Source of the DNA: Streptomyces canus
Lineage (GTDB): Bacteria > Actinomycetota > Actinomycetes > Streptomycetales > Streptomycetaceae
Length of the DNA stretch: 64,000 nt
Direction of reading: 5' to 3'
Assembly (NCBI RefSeq): GCF_030816965.1
Contig: NZ_JAUSYQ010000002.1
Coordinates: forward strand, 3,939,001 to 4,003,000
The notes under the pieces were generated by a model. The model did not search any database. It saw only the letters and a program-made list of their open reading frames with translations, and was not told the DNA's origin. The translations under genes were made by a program, and so were the position numbers. Positions 16,569-25,763 of the stretch are shown here, in pieces. The first letter of the stretch is position 1, and every line of letters begins with the position of its first letter.

Positions 16569-17444
16569 TCACGCGGAAAGCGGCTTGTAGTAGAGGGAGA
16601 AAAGGCGTGCGCCCGCCGAGCCCGAGGCGAGTCCCAGGTAGAGCTGCGGTGTGCCGGCGTGGCGTACGGCGACACCCTCGGGTTCCCGGTGGTCGAGCGA
16701 GTGGCCGGCCTCGGTGCGCTGTCGCTGGACCAGCTTGCCGGTGCGGATGTCGAGGCAGGACAGGTACGCGTTGCCGTGCATTTCGGGCGGGTTGGTGGCG
16801 GTGTCGTAGGCGGTCCCGGCCAGTTGGTAGAGGTGGTCGCCGTAGAGGGCGTACCCCTGGAAGGGGACCGAGGAGTCGGGGTGCAGGCCCGTCTGGGCCA
16901 GGTCGGCGATCGGGTCGGCGTAGTCGCGGGCGACGAAGGCGTCGAGGTCCCAGACCCGGTAGCGGGGCTTGTTGTCGAGGCGATAGCGGATCGCGACGCG
17001 CTGGGACGTCATGCACACCGACGGCTGGTTGTTGGTGGACCGGGCGATCGGCTCGCGGATGGCGACGTCGTCACCGGTGCGGGTGGCGCCGTCGAAGAAG
17101 CGGAAACGGGTGACGCCCTGGCCGTAGCCGTTCCGCGCGGCGGCCTCGGTCCAGATCCAGACGTTGCCGTCGGCGGCGTTCTGCACACCCATGCTGACGC
17201 CGTGCCCGAAGCCCTTCAGGTACATGTGGCCGAGCAACGTGCCGTCGTAGTCGAGCCGGTTCAGGCACAGGTCGCCGGACTCGGCGCCACCCGCGGCGAG
17301 TTGGAGGGCGTAGAGGTGCTTGTGCGCTTCGTCGAAGGCGAAGGACTGGAGGACCGTGCCCTCGTGGAGCGTCTTCTTCCAGAGCCGGCGGACGGCCGGC
17401 ACGGCCAGGTCGAAGCGCTCGGTCACGGTCCCCCCATGGATCAT
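16569..17444 (-). CDS. P68-RBP/TagC-like beta-propeller protein
   Basis: A 291-aa protein with repeated aromatic beta-strand blocks (LQSFAFDEAHKHLYALQL, GDLCLNRLDYDGTLLGHMYL, MGVQNAADGNVWIWTEA, FQGYALYGDHLYQLAGTAYD). This pattern is that of the five-bladed propeller of phage receptor-binding proteins and of proteins labelled teichoic-acid biosynthesis protein C. There is no signal peptide. Start is uncertain: ATG at 17444 or a GTG at 17426. It begins 6 bases after the hppD stop and ends 18 bases before the hydratase genes, so it is probably co-transcribed with both. Its role in this company is unknown. Confidence 0.7.
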   Translation of the reverse strand: MIHGGTVTERFDLAVPAVRRLWKKTLHEGTVLQSFAFDEAHKHLYALQLAAGGAESGDLCLNRLDYDGTLLGHMYLKGFGHGVSMGVQNAADGNVWIWTEAAARNGYGQGVTRFRFFDGATRTGDDVAIREPIARSTNNQPSVCMTSQRVAIRYRLDNKPRYRVWDLDAFVARDYADPIADLAQTGLHPDSSVPFQGYALYGDHLYQLAGTAYDTATNPPEMHGNAYLSCLDIRTGKLVQRQRTEAGHSLDHREPEGVAVRHAGTPQLYLGLASGSAGARLFSLYYKPLSA

Positions 17445-17450
17445 CGGGGA

Positions 17451-18662
<1,212 letters not shown>

Positions 18663-18722
18663 GCGATACGGTCGTGTCGGCGGCCTTTCTGTACAGGATG
18701 ACCACTGGTCCGGGAGGCCTGC

Positions 18723-19202
18723 GTGGGGATCGACGAGCTGGACGGGCGGATCATCGTGCTCCTCGCGCGCGAGCCGCGGATCGGCGTGCTGGAGATGTCC
18801 CGGCGGCTGGGGGTGGCCCGGGGGACCGTGCAGGCGCGGCTCGACCGGCTTCAGTCGAACGGAGTCATCCGGGGATTCGGTCCGCAGGTCGATCCGGCGG
18901 CGCTGGGCTACCCGGTGACCGCGTTCGCCACGCTGCAGATCAGGCAGGGGCAAGGGGCCGACGTACGGGCGCACTTGGCTACCGTGCCGGAGGTCCTGGA
19001 GCTGCACACCACCACCGGCAGCGGGGACATGCTGTGCCGCCTCGTGGCCCGGTCCAACGCCGATCTCCAACGTGTGATCGACCGGGTTGTCGGTTTCGAT
19101 GGGATCGTCCGGGCCGCCACCGCGATCGTCATGGAGAACCCCGTTCCGCTGCGGATCATCCCGCTGGTGGAGCAGGCGGCGGAGGACTCGGCGAGGACCT
19201 GA
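18723..19202 (+). CDS. Lrp/AsnC family transcriptional regulator
   Basis: A 159-aa DNA-binding protein: N-terminal winged helix (IDELDGRIIVLLAREPRIGV then MSRRLGVARGTVQARLDRL) and a C-terminal RAM/AsnC ligand domain (VTAFATLQI, VPEVLELHTTTGSGDMLCRL). These proteins form octamers that sense amino acids. The GTG at 18723 has GGAGGCCT upstream. It is divergent from hppD, so the likely target is the tyrosine catabolism gene and itself; the effector may be an aromatic amino acid or its keto acid. The osmoprotectant operon begins 20 bases after its stop. Confidence 0.92.
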   Translation: MGIDELDGRIIVLLAREPRIGVLEMSRRLGVARGTVQARLDRLQSNGVIRGFGPQVDPAALGYPVTAFATLQIRQGQGADVRAHLATVPEVLELHTTTGSGDMLCRLVARSNADLQRVIDRVVGFDGIVRAATAIVMENPVPLRIIPLVEQAAEDSART

Positions 19203-19222
19203 CCGCGACCGTGGGGTGAGCC

Positions 19223-19870
19223 GTGAGCTTCTGGGAGTACCTCGGCAATCGCCACCAGCAGCTGCTCGCGGACGCCTACCAGCACGCGAGCGTCGTCTTC
19301 CAGTGCATGGTCGTGGCGACGGTGATCGGGGTGCTGATCGGGGTCGCGACCTATCGGAGCGAGTGGGGCGGCAACCTCGCCACCACGGCCACCTCGACGA
19401 TTCTGACCGTTCCCTCGCTCGCCATGATCGGTCTGCTCATCCCGGCCGTGGGCCTGGGCGTACCTCCCACGGTGATCGCCCTGACGCTGTACGGGCTGCT
19501 GCCGGTCGTGCGCAACGCGATCGTCGGGCTGCGCGGGGTCGATCCCTCGCTGGTGGACGCGGCCAAGGGCATCGGGATGTCCCGGGTGATGCGGCTGGCA
19601 CGGGTCGAGCTGCCGCTCGCCTGGCCGCCCGTCCTGACCGGGATCCGGGTCTCGACCCAGATGCTGATGGGCATCGCCGCGATCGCCGCCTATGCCTCCG
19701 GACCCGGCCTCGGCAACGAGATCTTCCGCGGCATCGCCTCTCTGGGCAGCAAGAACGCGCTCAACCAGGTGCTCGCCGGCACGCTCGGGATCATCGTCCT
19801 CGCCCTGCTGTTCGATGCCGCGTACGTCCTCATCGGACGGCTGACCATTCCGAGGGGGATCCGTGGCTGA
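19223..19870 (+). CDS. Glycine-betaine/osmoprotectant ABC transporter permease (OpuCB type)
   Basis: A 215-aa integral membrane protein with about five helices and the BPD permease coupling loop GIGMSRVMRLARVELPLAWP. The pattern LTVPSLAMIGLLIPAVGLG is typical of ProW/OpuCB permeases. GTG at 19223 follows GGGGTGAG. It overlaps the ATPase gene by 8 bases. It pairs with the second permease at 21104 to form the translocation pore for quaternary-amine compatible solutes. Confidence 0.9.
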   Translation: MSFWEYLGNRHQQLLADAYQHASVVFQCMVVATVIGVLIGVATYRSEWGGNLATTATSTILTVPSLAMIGLLIPAVGLGVPPTVIALTLYGLLPVVRNAIVGLRGVDPSLVDAAKGIGMSRVMRLARVELPLAWPPVLTGIRVSTQMLMGIAAIAAYASGPGLGNEIFRGIASLGSKNALNQVLAGTLGIIVLALLFDAAYVLIGRLTIPRGIRG

Positions 19871-21107
19871 GACGTCCGGCACCTCGGGTGCGTCCATCGA
19901 GCTGGAGAACCTGACCAAGAGGTACCCCGGCAATCCGCGGCCCGCCGTCGACAACGTCACCATGGAGATCAAGGCCGGCGAGCTCGTCGTCTTCGTCGGG
20001 CCGTCCGGATGCGGTAAGTCGACGACACTCAAGATGATCAACAGGTTGATCGAGCCGACCGGTGGGCGCATCCGGATCAACGGTGAGGACGTGACCGGCA
20101 TCGATCCGGTCGAGCTGCGCCGCAGGGTGGGCTACGCGATCCAGTCGGCCGGTCTCTTCCCGCACATGACGGTCGCGCAGAACATCGCCCTCGTGCCGAA
20201 GATGATCGGCTGGGGAAAGGGGCGGATCAAGGACCGCGTGGAGGAGCTGCTCGACCTCGTCGGGCTCGACCCCGGGGAGTTCCTCGGCCGCTATCCACGC
20301 GGGCTCTCCGGCGGCCAGCAGCAGCGGGTGGGGGTGGCGAGGGCGTTGGCGGCCGATCCCCCCGTCCTGCTGATGGACGAGCCGTTCGGTGCGGTCGACC
20401 CGATCACCCGCGACCATCTCCAGGACGAGCTGATCCGGCTCCAGCACGAGCTGCACAAGACGATCGTCTTCGTCACCCATGACTTCGACGAGGCGATCAA
20501 GCTCGGTGACCGGATCGCCGTCCTGCGCGAACGGTCCCACATCGCCCAGTTCGACACCCCCGAGGCCATCCTGACCAACCCGGCGGACGACTTCGTGTCC
20601 GGTTTCGTCGGAGCCGGGGCGGCGCTGAAACGGCTGAACCTCACCCGCGTACGGGATGTGGAGATCACCGATTATCCGACGGTGACCGTCGACGACCCCG
20701 TCCAGGAGATCTTCAACAAGCTCCGGGGCAGCGGCACGAACGAGATCCTGCTGCTCGACAGGCGCGGACGGCCGTACAAGTGGCTCAGGCGCGGCGACAT
20801 GATGCGCGCCAAGGGATCGTCGGCCCGGGCCGGGACGCTGGTGAGCGACACGGTGACCACGGACGCGACGCTGCGGGACGCGCTGGAGGCCGTGCTGACC
20901 GACAACGCGGGGCGGGTCGCGGTGACCGGGCGGCGCGGTGAGTACGCGGGGGTCGTCGACATGGAGACGCTCTTGAACTCCGTGCACACGCTTCTGGACG
21001 CCGACCGGCTGGAGGCCAGGGAGCACCAGCACGCGCTGGAGGAGATCCGGGCCGCCCAGACGCACGCCGAGCAGGAAGGCGCGGGCGGAGGGGAGAGGAA
21101 GGCGTGA
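19863..21107 (+). CDS. Osmoprotectant ABC transporter ATP-binding protein with CBS domains
   Basis: A 414-aa ATPase. Walker A GPSGCGKSTT (about residues 45-54), Q-loop, signature LSGGQQQR, Walker B VLLMDEPFGAVD and switch His (VTHD) are all intact. Residues about 265-380 hold two CBS-like modules (ITDYPTVTVDDPVQEIFNKL; GTLVSDTVTTDATLRDALE) like OpuCA/OpuA, where they sense ionic strength. GTG at 19863 follows GGGGGATCC. It is the energising subunit of the four-gene operon 19223-22985 and overlaps both neighbours, implying coupled translation. Confidence 0.93.
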   Translation: MAETSGTSGASIELENLTKRYPGNPRPAVDNVTMEIKAGELVVFVGPSGCGKSTTLKMINRLIEPTGGRIRINGEDVTGIDPVELRRRVGYAIQSAGLFPHMTVAQNIALVPKMIGWGKGRIKDRVEELLDLVGLDPGEFLGRYPRGLSGGQQQRVGVARALAADPPVLLMDEPFGAVDPITRDHLQDELIRLQHELHKTIVFVTHDFDEAIKLGDRIAVLRERSHIAQFDTPEAILTNPADDFVSGFVGAGAALKRLNLTRVRDVEITDYPTVTVDDPVQEIFNKLRGSGTNEILLLDRRGRPYKWLRRGDMMRAKGSSARAGTLVSDTVTTDATLRDALEAVLTDNAGRVAVTGRRGEYAGVVDMETLLNSVHTLLDADRLEAREHQHALEEIRAAQTHAEQEGAGGGERKA

Positions 21108-21940
21108 CGACGCCCGAGCTGGAGATGCCGGAGACCGTCGCACCGGAGGAGACGGTGGAACCGGAGGAGACCGAGGGCCCTCTCCCGCCGGACCCGCCCG
21201 GCAAGCGGGTGACCTGGCAGAAGCTGACCTTTCTGCCCGCGTTCCTCATCGCCGTCCTGCTCGCGACCTGGCTGTGGTTCGAGCGGGCCGACCTGGACCC
21301 GATCTCCGAGAACGCGCTGTCGAACGGGCAGGTGTCCAGGGCCCTGTGGCAGCAGGTGGAGCTGACGGCGATCTCGACGTTCTTCGTGCTGATCATCGCG
21401 ATCCCGCTGGGGATCGTGCTGACCCGCAGGGCCTTCCGGAAGGCGAGCCCGGTGGCGATGGCGGTCGCCAACATGGGCCAGGCGACCCCGGCGATCGGCC
21501 TGCTGGCCCTGCTGGTGATCTGGCTGGGCACGGGCATGAGGGCGGCCCTGATCGGCATGGTCGCCTACGCCGTCCTGCCGGTCCTGTCGAACACGATCGC
21601 GGGCCTGAAGGCGAACGACCCGACCCTGCTGGAGGCGGCACGGGGCATCGGGATGTCGTCCATGGGGGTGCTGTCACGCGTCGAACTCCCGCTGGCCGTC
21701 CCGCTGATCCTCGCGGGCGTCCGCACGGCCCTGGTCCTCAACGTCGGTACGGCGACCCTCGCGACCTTCGGCGGGGGCGGCGGACTGGGCGTCCTGATCA
21801 CGACCGGCATCACCAACCAGCGGATGCCGGTGCTGATGCTCGGTTCGATCCTCACGGTGACGCTGGCCCTGCTGGTCGACTGGCTGGCCTCCTTGGCCGA
21901 ACTGCTGCTCAGGCCACGCGGGTTGGAGGCAGGAACGTGA
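21104..21940 (+). CDS. Osmoprotectant ABC transporter permease, second subunit
   Basis: A 278-aa permease with an unusual 40-residue Glu/Pro/Thr-rich N-terminal tail (PETVAPEETVEPEETEGPLP) before the first helix, then about six membrane spans and the coupling loop ARGIGMSSMGVLSRVELPLA. The final part LGVLITTGITNQRMPVLMLG is characteristic of OpuCD/OsmY-type permeases. GTG at 21104 overlaps the ATPase stop by 4 bases (GTGA). The acidic tail is not part of the family core and may be cytoplasmic. Confidence 0.9.
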   Translation: MTTPELEMPETVAPEETVEPEETEGPLPPDPPGKRVTWQKLTFLPAFLIAVLLATWLWFERADLDPISENALSNGQVSRALWQQVELTAISTFFVLIIAIPLGIVLTRRAFRKASPVAMAVANMGQATPAIGLLALLVIWLGTGMRAALIGMVAYAVLPVLSNTIAGLKANDPTLLEAARGIGMSSMGVLSRVELPLAVPLILAGVRTALVLNVGTATLATFGGGGGLGVLITTGITNQRMPVLMLGSILTVTLALLVDWLASLAELLLRPRGLEAGT

Positions 21941-22028
21941 GGCGGACCTGCCGGCCGACAGCCGGGACCCCGTGTCCCACTCCACCAACCGAACCGCCGC
22001 CCACACCCCAGCGGCCGAAGGTGGACAC

Positions 22029-22985
22029 ATGAGACGGACACCTCTGACGCTGGCCGGGGTCCTGGTCCTGCTGTCCGGCTGCGGGCTGACCAGTGGCTCC
22101 CCCATGGTCGACGAGGTGAAGCCGGGTTCGATCGGGCGGGGTGAGCCGCTCGAGGGCGCGGATCTGACGGTCACGTCGAAGGAGTTCACCGAGCAGCTGA
22201 TCCTCGGCGCGATCATGGGGATCGCGTTCCAGGCGGCCGGGGCGGATGTGCTCGACCGCACGGGGATCCAGGGGTCGGTCGGGGCGCGGGAGGCGGTCAA
22301 GTCCGGTGACGCGGACGGGATGTACGAGTACACAGGCACCGCGTGGATCACGTACCAGGGCAACGGTGAGCCGATCGCCGATCCGCAGGAGCAGTGGGCG
22401 GCAGTACGGAAGGCCGACCTGGGGAACGGACTGACATGGCTGCCCAAGGCGTCCCTGAACAACACCTACGCCCTCGCCATGAACCAGGCCGGCTTCAGGA
22501 AGTACCGCACGAAGACGCTCTCCGACGTGGCCGCGCTGGCGAAGAAGGACTCCGGTGCGGTGACGCTGTGCGTGGAGGGCGAGTTCGCCAACCGCGCCGA
22601 CGGACTGCCGGGCATGGAGAAGGCGTACGGGATGAGCATCCCGGCGAGGAACATCACCCAGATGGACACCGGGATCATCTACACCCAGGTGGCGAAGGGC
22701 AGTTGCCGGTACGGGGAGGTCTTCACGACCGACGGGCGCATCACGTCCATGAACCTGGTGGTGATGCGGGACGACCGGAAGTTCTTCCCCAACTACAACG
22801 CGGCTCCCGTGATCAACTCCAAGGCCCTGAAGAGGTGGCCTGCCATCGCGGAGGTCCTGAACCCGGTCACGAAGGAGCTGGACAACACGGTGGCGCGGGA
22901 GTTGAACGCGAAGGTGGATGTCGCCGGGGAGGATCCGCATCAGGTGGCGCTGGACTGGATGAAGGCGCAGGGGTTCGTGAAGTAG
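22029..22985 (+). CDS. Osmoprotectant ABC transporter substrate-binding lipoprotein
   Basis: A 318-aa lipoprotein with signal MRRTPLTLAGVLVLLSGCG; the lipobox LSGC puts the acylated Cys at residue 18. The OpuAC/ProX-like body includes LTVTSKEFTEQLILGAIMG, MYEYTGTAWITY (ligand-cage aromatic residues) and MDTGIIYTQVAKGSCRYGEVF. It captures betaine-like solutes outside the membrane for the two permeases. The ATG at 22029 follows GAAGGTGGACAC. It is the last gene of the operon, 88 bases after the permease. Confidence 0.92.
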   Translation: MRRTPLTLAGVLVLLSGCGLTSGSPMVDEVKPGSIGRGEPLEGADLTVTSKEFTEQLILGAIMGIAFQAAGADVLDRTGIQGSVGAREAVKSGDADGMYEYTGTAWITYQGNGEPIADPQEQWAAVRKADLGNGLTWLPKASLNNTYALAMNQAGFRKYRTKTLSDVAALAKKDSGAVTLCVEGEFANRADGLPGMEKAYGMSIPARNITQMDTGIIYTQVAKGSCRYGEVFTTDGRITSMNLVVMRDDRKFFPNYNAAPVINSKALKRWPAIAEVLNPVTKELDNTVARELNAKVDVAGEDPHQVALDWMKAQGFVK

Positions 22986-23009
22986 GCCTGGTCGCCAGGA
23001 CAGGGTTAC

Positions 23010-23055
23010 AAAGAACCCGTTGCAAAGAACTCTTTGCAACGCTATCTTTGTACGC
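23010..23055 (+). promoter_or_regulatory. Promoter and palindromic operator of the HTH regulator gene
   Basis: A perfect palindrome GTTGCAAAGA-AC-TCTTTGCAAC spans 23019-23040. It contains TTGCAA (23020-23025), which with TATCTT (23043-23048) gives a promoter with a 17-bp spacer. The start of transcription would fall on or beside the ATG at 23056, with no Shine-Dalgarno between, so the mRNA is probably leaderless. A second half-site TTACAAAGAA lies 14 bases upstream (from 23006). Confidence 0.7.
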
Positions 23056-23628
23056 ATGCCGGAAGAGCCCAACGTACGGAAACTCGACGCCCGTTCACTG
23101 CGCGGGCTGGCCCATCCCCTGCGGATGCAGCTGCTGGACGCCCTGCGCCACGGCGGTCCCGCCACCGCGTCCCAACTCGCCGAGAAACTGGGCGAGTCGA
23201 GCGGCGCCACCAGCTACCACCTGCGTCAGCTGGCCGCGCACGGCTTCGTGGAGGACGCCCCGGAGCGCGGCAAGGGTCGGGAGCGCTGGTGGAAGTCGGT
23301 CCACAAGGGGCTGAGCTTCGACGACTCCCTGCTCACGGACAGCGATCCGGCCGTCCGCGGAGCCGCCGACATGTACCTCCACGAGGTCGCCACCACCCAG
23401 ATCCAGAACCTCTCCAACTGGCTGGGCGACCGTGCCACCTGGCCCGAGGAGTGGAACCGCGTCTGGGACATGAGCAGCGCAACGCTACGGCTGACCCCCG
23501 AGCTGACCAAAGAACTCATCGAGAAGATGCACGCCCTGATCGACACCTACCGCGACCGGTCCACCACCGGAGACAACGCGGCCCAGGTACGCATCCACAC
23601 GCACGCCTTCCCCGTAGCCACGGACTGA
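23056..23628 (+). CDS. ArsR-like winged-helix transcriptional regulator
   Basis: A 190-aa regulator. Residues about 8-90 form an ArsR/GntR-like winged helix (LRGLAHPLRMQLLDALRHGG; TASQLAEKLGESSGATSYHL recognition helix; GFVEDAPERGKGRERWW wing). The C-terminal half (MYLHEVATTQIQNLSNWLG, LTPELTKELIEKMHALID) is helical and probably dimerises or binds a ligand. The palindrome overlapping its own promoter strongly suggests autoregulation. The ATG at 23056 is preferred to the upstream codon at 23020, which lies inside the operator. A 60-aa gene follows 12 bases downstream. Confidence 0.88.
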   Translation: MPEEPNVRKLDARSLRGLAHPLRMQLLDALRHGGPATASQLAEKLGESSGATSYHLRQLAAHGFVEDAPERGKGRERWWKSVHKGLSFDDSLLTDSDPAVRGAADMYLHEVATTQIQNLSNWLGDRATWPEEWNRVWDMSSATLRLTPELTKELIEKMHALIDTYRDRSTTGDNAAQVRIHTHAFPVATD

Positions 23629-23640
23629 AAGGGCCCCGCC

Positions 23641-23823
23641 ATGCACCCCGAGACCCACCTCGCCCTGCACCACCTCCGCGCCGCCGACCTCCGTGCCGAG
23701 GCCGACGCCCACCGCCTCGCCGTCCAGGCCAAGCGGCCGTACGCCATCAGGACCCGGCTCGGCTGGACCCTGGTGGAGGTCGGCCTCCGGCTGGCCTCTC
23801 CCAGGCCGGCCCTCGCGCACTAG
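23641..23823 (+). CDS. Small basic protein, 60 aa
   Basis: No family recognised with certainty. The peptide is His- and Arg-rich at the N-terminus (MHPETHLALHHLRAADLRAE) and ends in an amphipathic helix. AAAGGG precedes the ATG. It lies 12 bases after the HTH gene in the same direction, so the two are probably co-transcribed and share the palindromic operator. Its stop overlaps the convergent Lon-like gene by 4 bases. Similar short tail genes after ArsR-type regulators occur in streptomycetes; function unknown. Confidence 0.55.
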   Translation: MHPETHLALHHLRAADLRAEADAHRLAVQAKRPYAIRTRLGWTLVEVGLRLASPRPALAH

Positions 23824-24611
23824 CAGGCGGGGACGGACCCCTTACCCGACTCCAGTGCGGTCAGCGCACTCATCGCCCCCTTCAGGGACGTCACCGGGAT
23901 CAGCCGCAGCCCCTTCGGCAGCTCCGCCTTCGCGTCGGAGCACTCCTCCTCGGGGACCAGGAACACCGTCGCCCCGTCCCGCTTCGCGGCCTGCGTCTTC
24001 AGTGCCACGCCGCCCACCGCGCCGACCGTCCCGTCCGCGTCGATCGTCCCCGTCCCGGCGATGGTGCGGCCGCCCGTGAGGTCGCCCCCGGCGCCGTCAC
24101 CGTCGAGCTTGTCGATGATCCCCAGAGTGAACAGCAGCCCCGCGCTGGGCCCGCCCACGTCCGCGAGCTTCAGCGTGACCTCGACCTTGTCGTTCCCGAG
24201 CTTCAGGTAGTTCAGCGCCGCCTCGGTCGCCGCGTCCTGGGACTCCTTCATCTGCGCGGTGTTGTGCTTCTCGATCTCCTTGACGCTCTGCCCGCTCGGG
24301 TAGACCGCGTCATGGGGCATGACCGCCCGGTCGGTGCGGAACCAGCTGTCGAAGACGTCACCGAGCGAGACATGGGTGTCGGGCCCGGTCGCCTCGATGG
24401 TCGTCATCCGCAGCTGCCCGCTCGTCGCACGCGTCTTCGCCCCGGAGATCGTGATCACCTCCGCGCCCTTGTTCGCGCCGAGCACGTTCGCCGTCATCCC
24501 GGGCTGCGCCAGTGCGAAGGGCAGCGGCGCGAAGAGGGCCGTGGCGACCAGTGCCACGACGGGCAGGGCGCAGACGGCGAGGGCCTGGGGGCGCGTGAGG
24601 CGAGAGAGCAC
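23820..24611 (-). CDS. Lon-type (S16) serine protease domain protein, membrane-anchored
   Basis: A 263-aa protein with one N-terminal membrane helix (LAVCALPVVALVATALFAPL) and a Lon proteolytic domain: catalytic Ser156 in GGPSAGLL and Lys205 in GVALKTQAA. It resembles actinobacterial YlbL-family proteins, but a PDZ domain is not evident in the short segment before the protease domain. It would cleave peptides outside the membrane. The GTG start at 24611 has no Shine-Dalgarno, and TAGATT lies a few bases upstream, so a leaderless message is likely. Confidence 0.85.
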   Translation of the reverse strand: MLSRLTRPQALAVCALPVVALVATALFAPLPFALAQPGMTANVLGANKGAEVITISGAKTRATSGQLRMTTIEATGPDTHVSLGDVFDSWFRTDRAVMPHDAVYPSGQSVKEIEKHNTAQMKESQDAATEAALNYLKLGNDKVEVTLKLADVGGPSAGLLFTLGIIDKLDGDGAGGDLTGGRTIAGTGTIDADGTVGAVGGVALKTQAAKRDGATVFLVPEEECSDAKAELPKGLRLIPVTSLKGAMSALTALESGKGSVPAC

Positions 24612-24653
24612 GGGATCAATCTAACGCGGCGGTCACTTCCGGCCACGAGCCGG

Positions 24654-25763
24654 TCAGCCCCCGTACAGGTCCCGCCTCGCGCGCGTGAAGCGCCGTAGGA
24701 CGTCCGGCAGCGGTTCGACGCCGATGCCGGGCGTCCGCGGCACCGGCAGGTGGCCGTCCACCAGGACGAACGGCTCGGTGATGTCCTCGGCGAAGTAGCG
24801 GGCGGAGGCCGAGGTGTCGCCGGGGAGCGTGAAGCCGGGCAGGGCGGCCAGGGCGAGGTTCGGGGCGCGGCCGATTCCCGTCTCCAGCATGCCGCCGCAC
24901 CACACCGGCACGCCGTGCGCGCGAGCCACGTCGTGGATGCGGCGGGCCTCCAGATAGCCGCCCACGCGCGCGGGCTTGATGTTCACGACCCGGCACGCGT
25001 CCATCGCGATCGCGGAGGCGGTGTCCCGGGCATTGTGCAGGGACTCGTCGAGGCAGACGGGGGTGGCGATACGGCTCTGGAGGCGCGCGTGGCCGTACAG
25101 GTTGTTCTCGTCCAGCGGCTCCTCGATCAGCAGCAGCCCGAACTCGTCGAGCCGCCGCAGGTGTTCGGCGTCCGCGAGGGTGTACGCCGTGTTGGCGTCG
25201 ACCTGGAGGGGCAGTGCGGCGCCGAAGCGCTCGCGCACGGCCCGTACCGGCTCGACGTCCCAGCCGGGTTCGATCTTCAGCTTGATCCGGACGTACCCCT
25301 CGGCGAGATACCGCTCGACGTCGTCCAGCAGCTCCGGCACGGAGTCCTTGATCCCCACCGACACCCCCGCGGGCACCCGCTCGCGCACCGCGCCGAGATA
25401 CACCGCCAGCGGCATGCCGTACGACCGCAGCTCCGCGTCCAGGATCGCCGTCTCCAGGGCCGCCTTCGCCAGCTCATGCCCCTTGATCCCGCTGACCGCG
25501 GGCCCGACCAGCGCTGCCGTGAGCGTGGGCAGTGCCGCCACCCTCGGCACCAGGAAGTCCCGCAGCACGAGCTCCGCGCCCGCCGTGAACTCCGAGCAGT
25601 ACCGCGGCTGGGGGTCGGCGGCGAACTCCGACCAGCCCTCCGCGGTGTCCGTGACGACGTGCAGCAGGAAGGTGTCCTTCGTCGTCATCGTGCCGAAGGA
25701 GGTGCGGAAGGGGCTGACGAGCGGGATCGCCACATGGACGACCTCGACGCGTTCGATTTTCAT
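24654..25763 (-). CDS. N-acylamino-acid racemase / o-succinylbenzoate synthase family enzyme
   Basis: A 369-aa enolase-superfamily enzyme. Catalytic Lys161 and Lys163 lie in RIKLKIEPG, metal ligands are Asp189 (QVDANTAY), Glu214 (LLIEEP) and Asp239 (CLDES), and the second base is Lys263 (VNIKPARVGG). From memory these are the same positions as in the Amycolatopsis N-succinylamino-acid racemase/OSBS. No menaquinone genes are adjacent, and it is translationally coupled (ATGA) to a GNAT acyltransferase, so racemisation of an N-acyl (probably N-succinyl) amino acid is likelier than a role in menaquinone synthesis. Confidence 0.88.
   Translation of the reverse strand: MKIERVEVVHVAIPLVSPFRTSFGTMTTKDTFLLHVVTDTAEGWSEFAADPQPRYCSEFTAGAELVLRDFLVPRVAALPTLTAALVGPAVSGIKGHELAKAALETAILDAELRSYGMPLAVYLGAVRERVPAGVSVGIKDSVPELLDDVERYLAEGYVRIKLKIEPGWDVEPVRAVRERFGAALPLQVDANTAYTLADAEHLRRLDEFGLLLIEEPLDENNLYGHARLQSRIATPVCLDESLHNARDTASAIAMDACRVVNIKPARVGGYLEARRIHDVARAHGVPVWCGGMLETGIGRAPNLALAALPGFTLPGDTSASARYFAEDITEPFVLVDGHLPVPRTPGIGVEPLPDVLRRFTRARRDLYGG

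Noticed and set aside
24654..25763. Menaquinone-pathway menC
   Set aside because: Sequence is compatible, but there are no men genes nearby and the gene is coupled to a GNAT acyltransferase.
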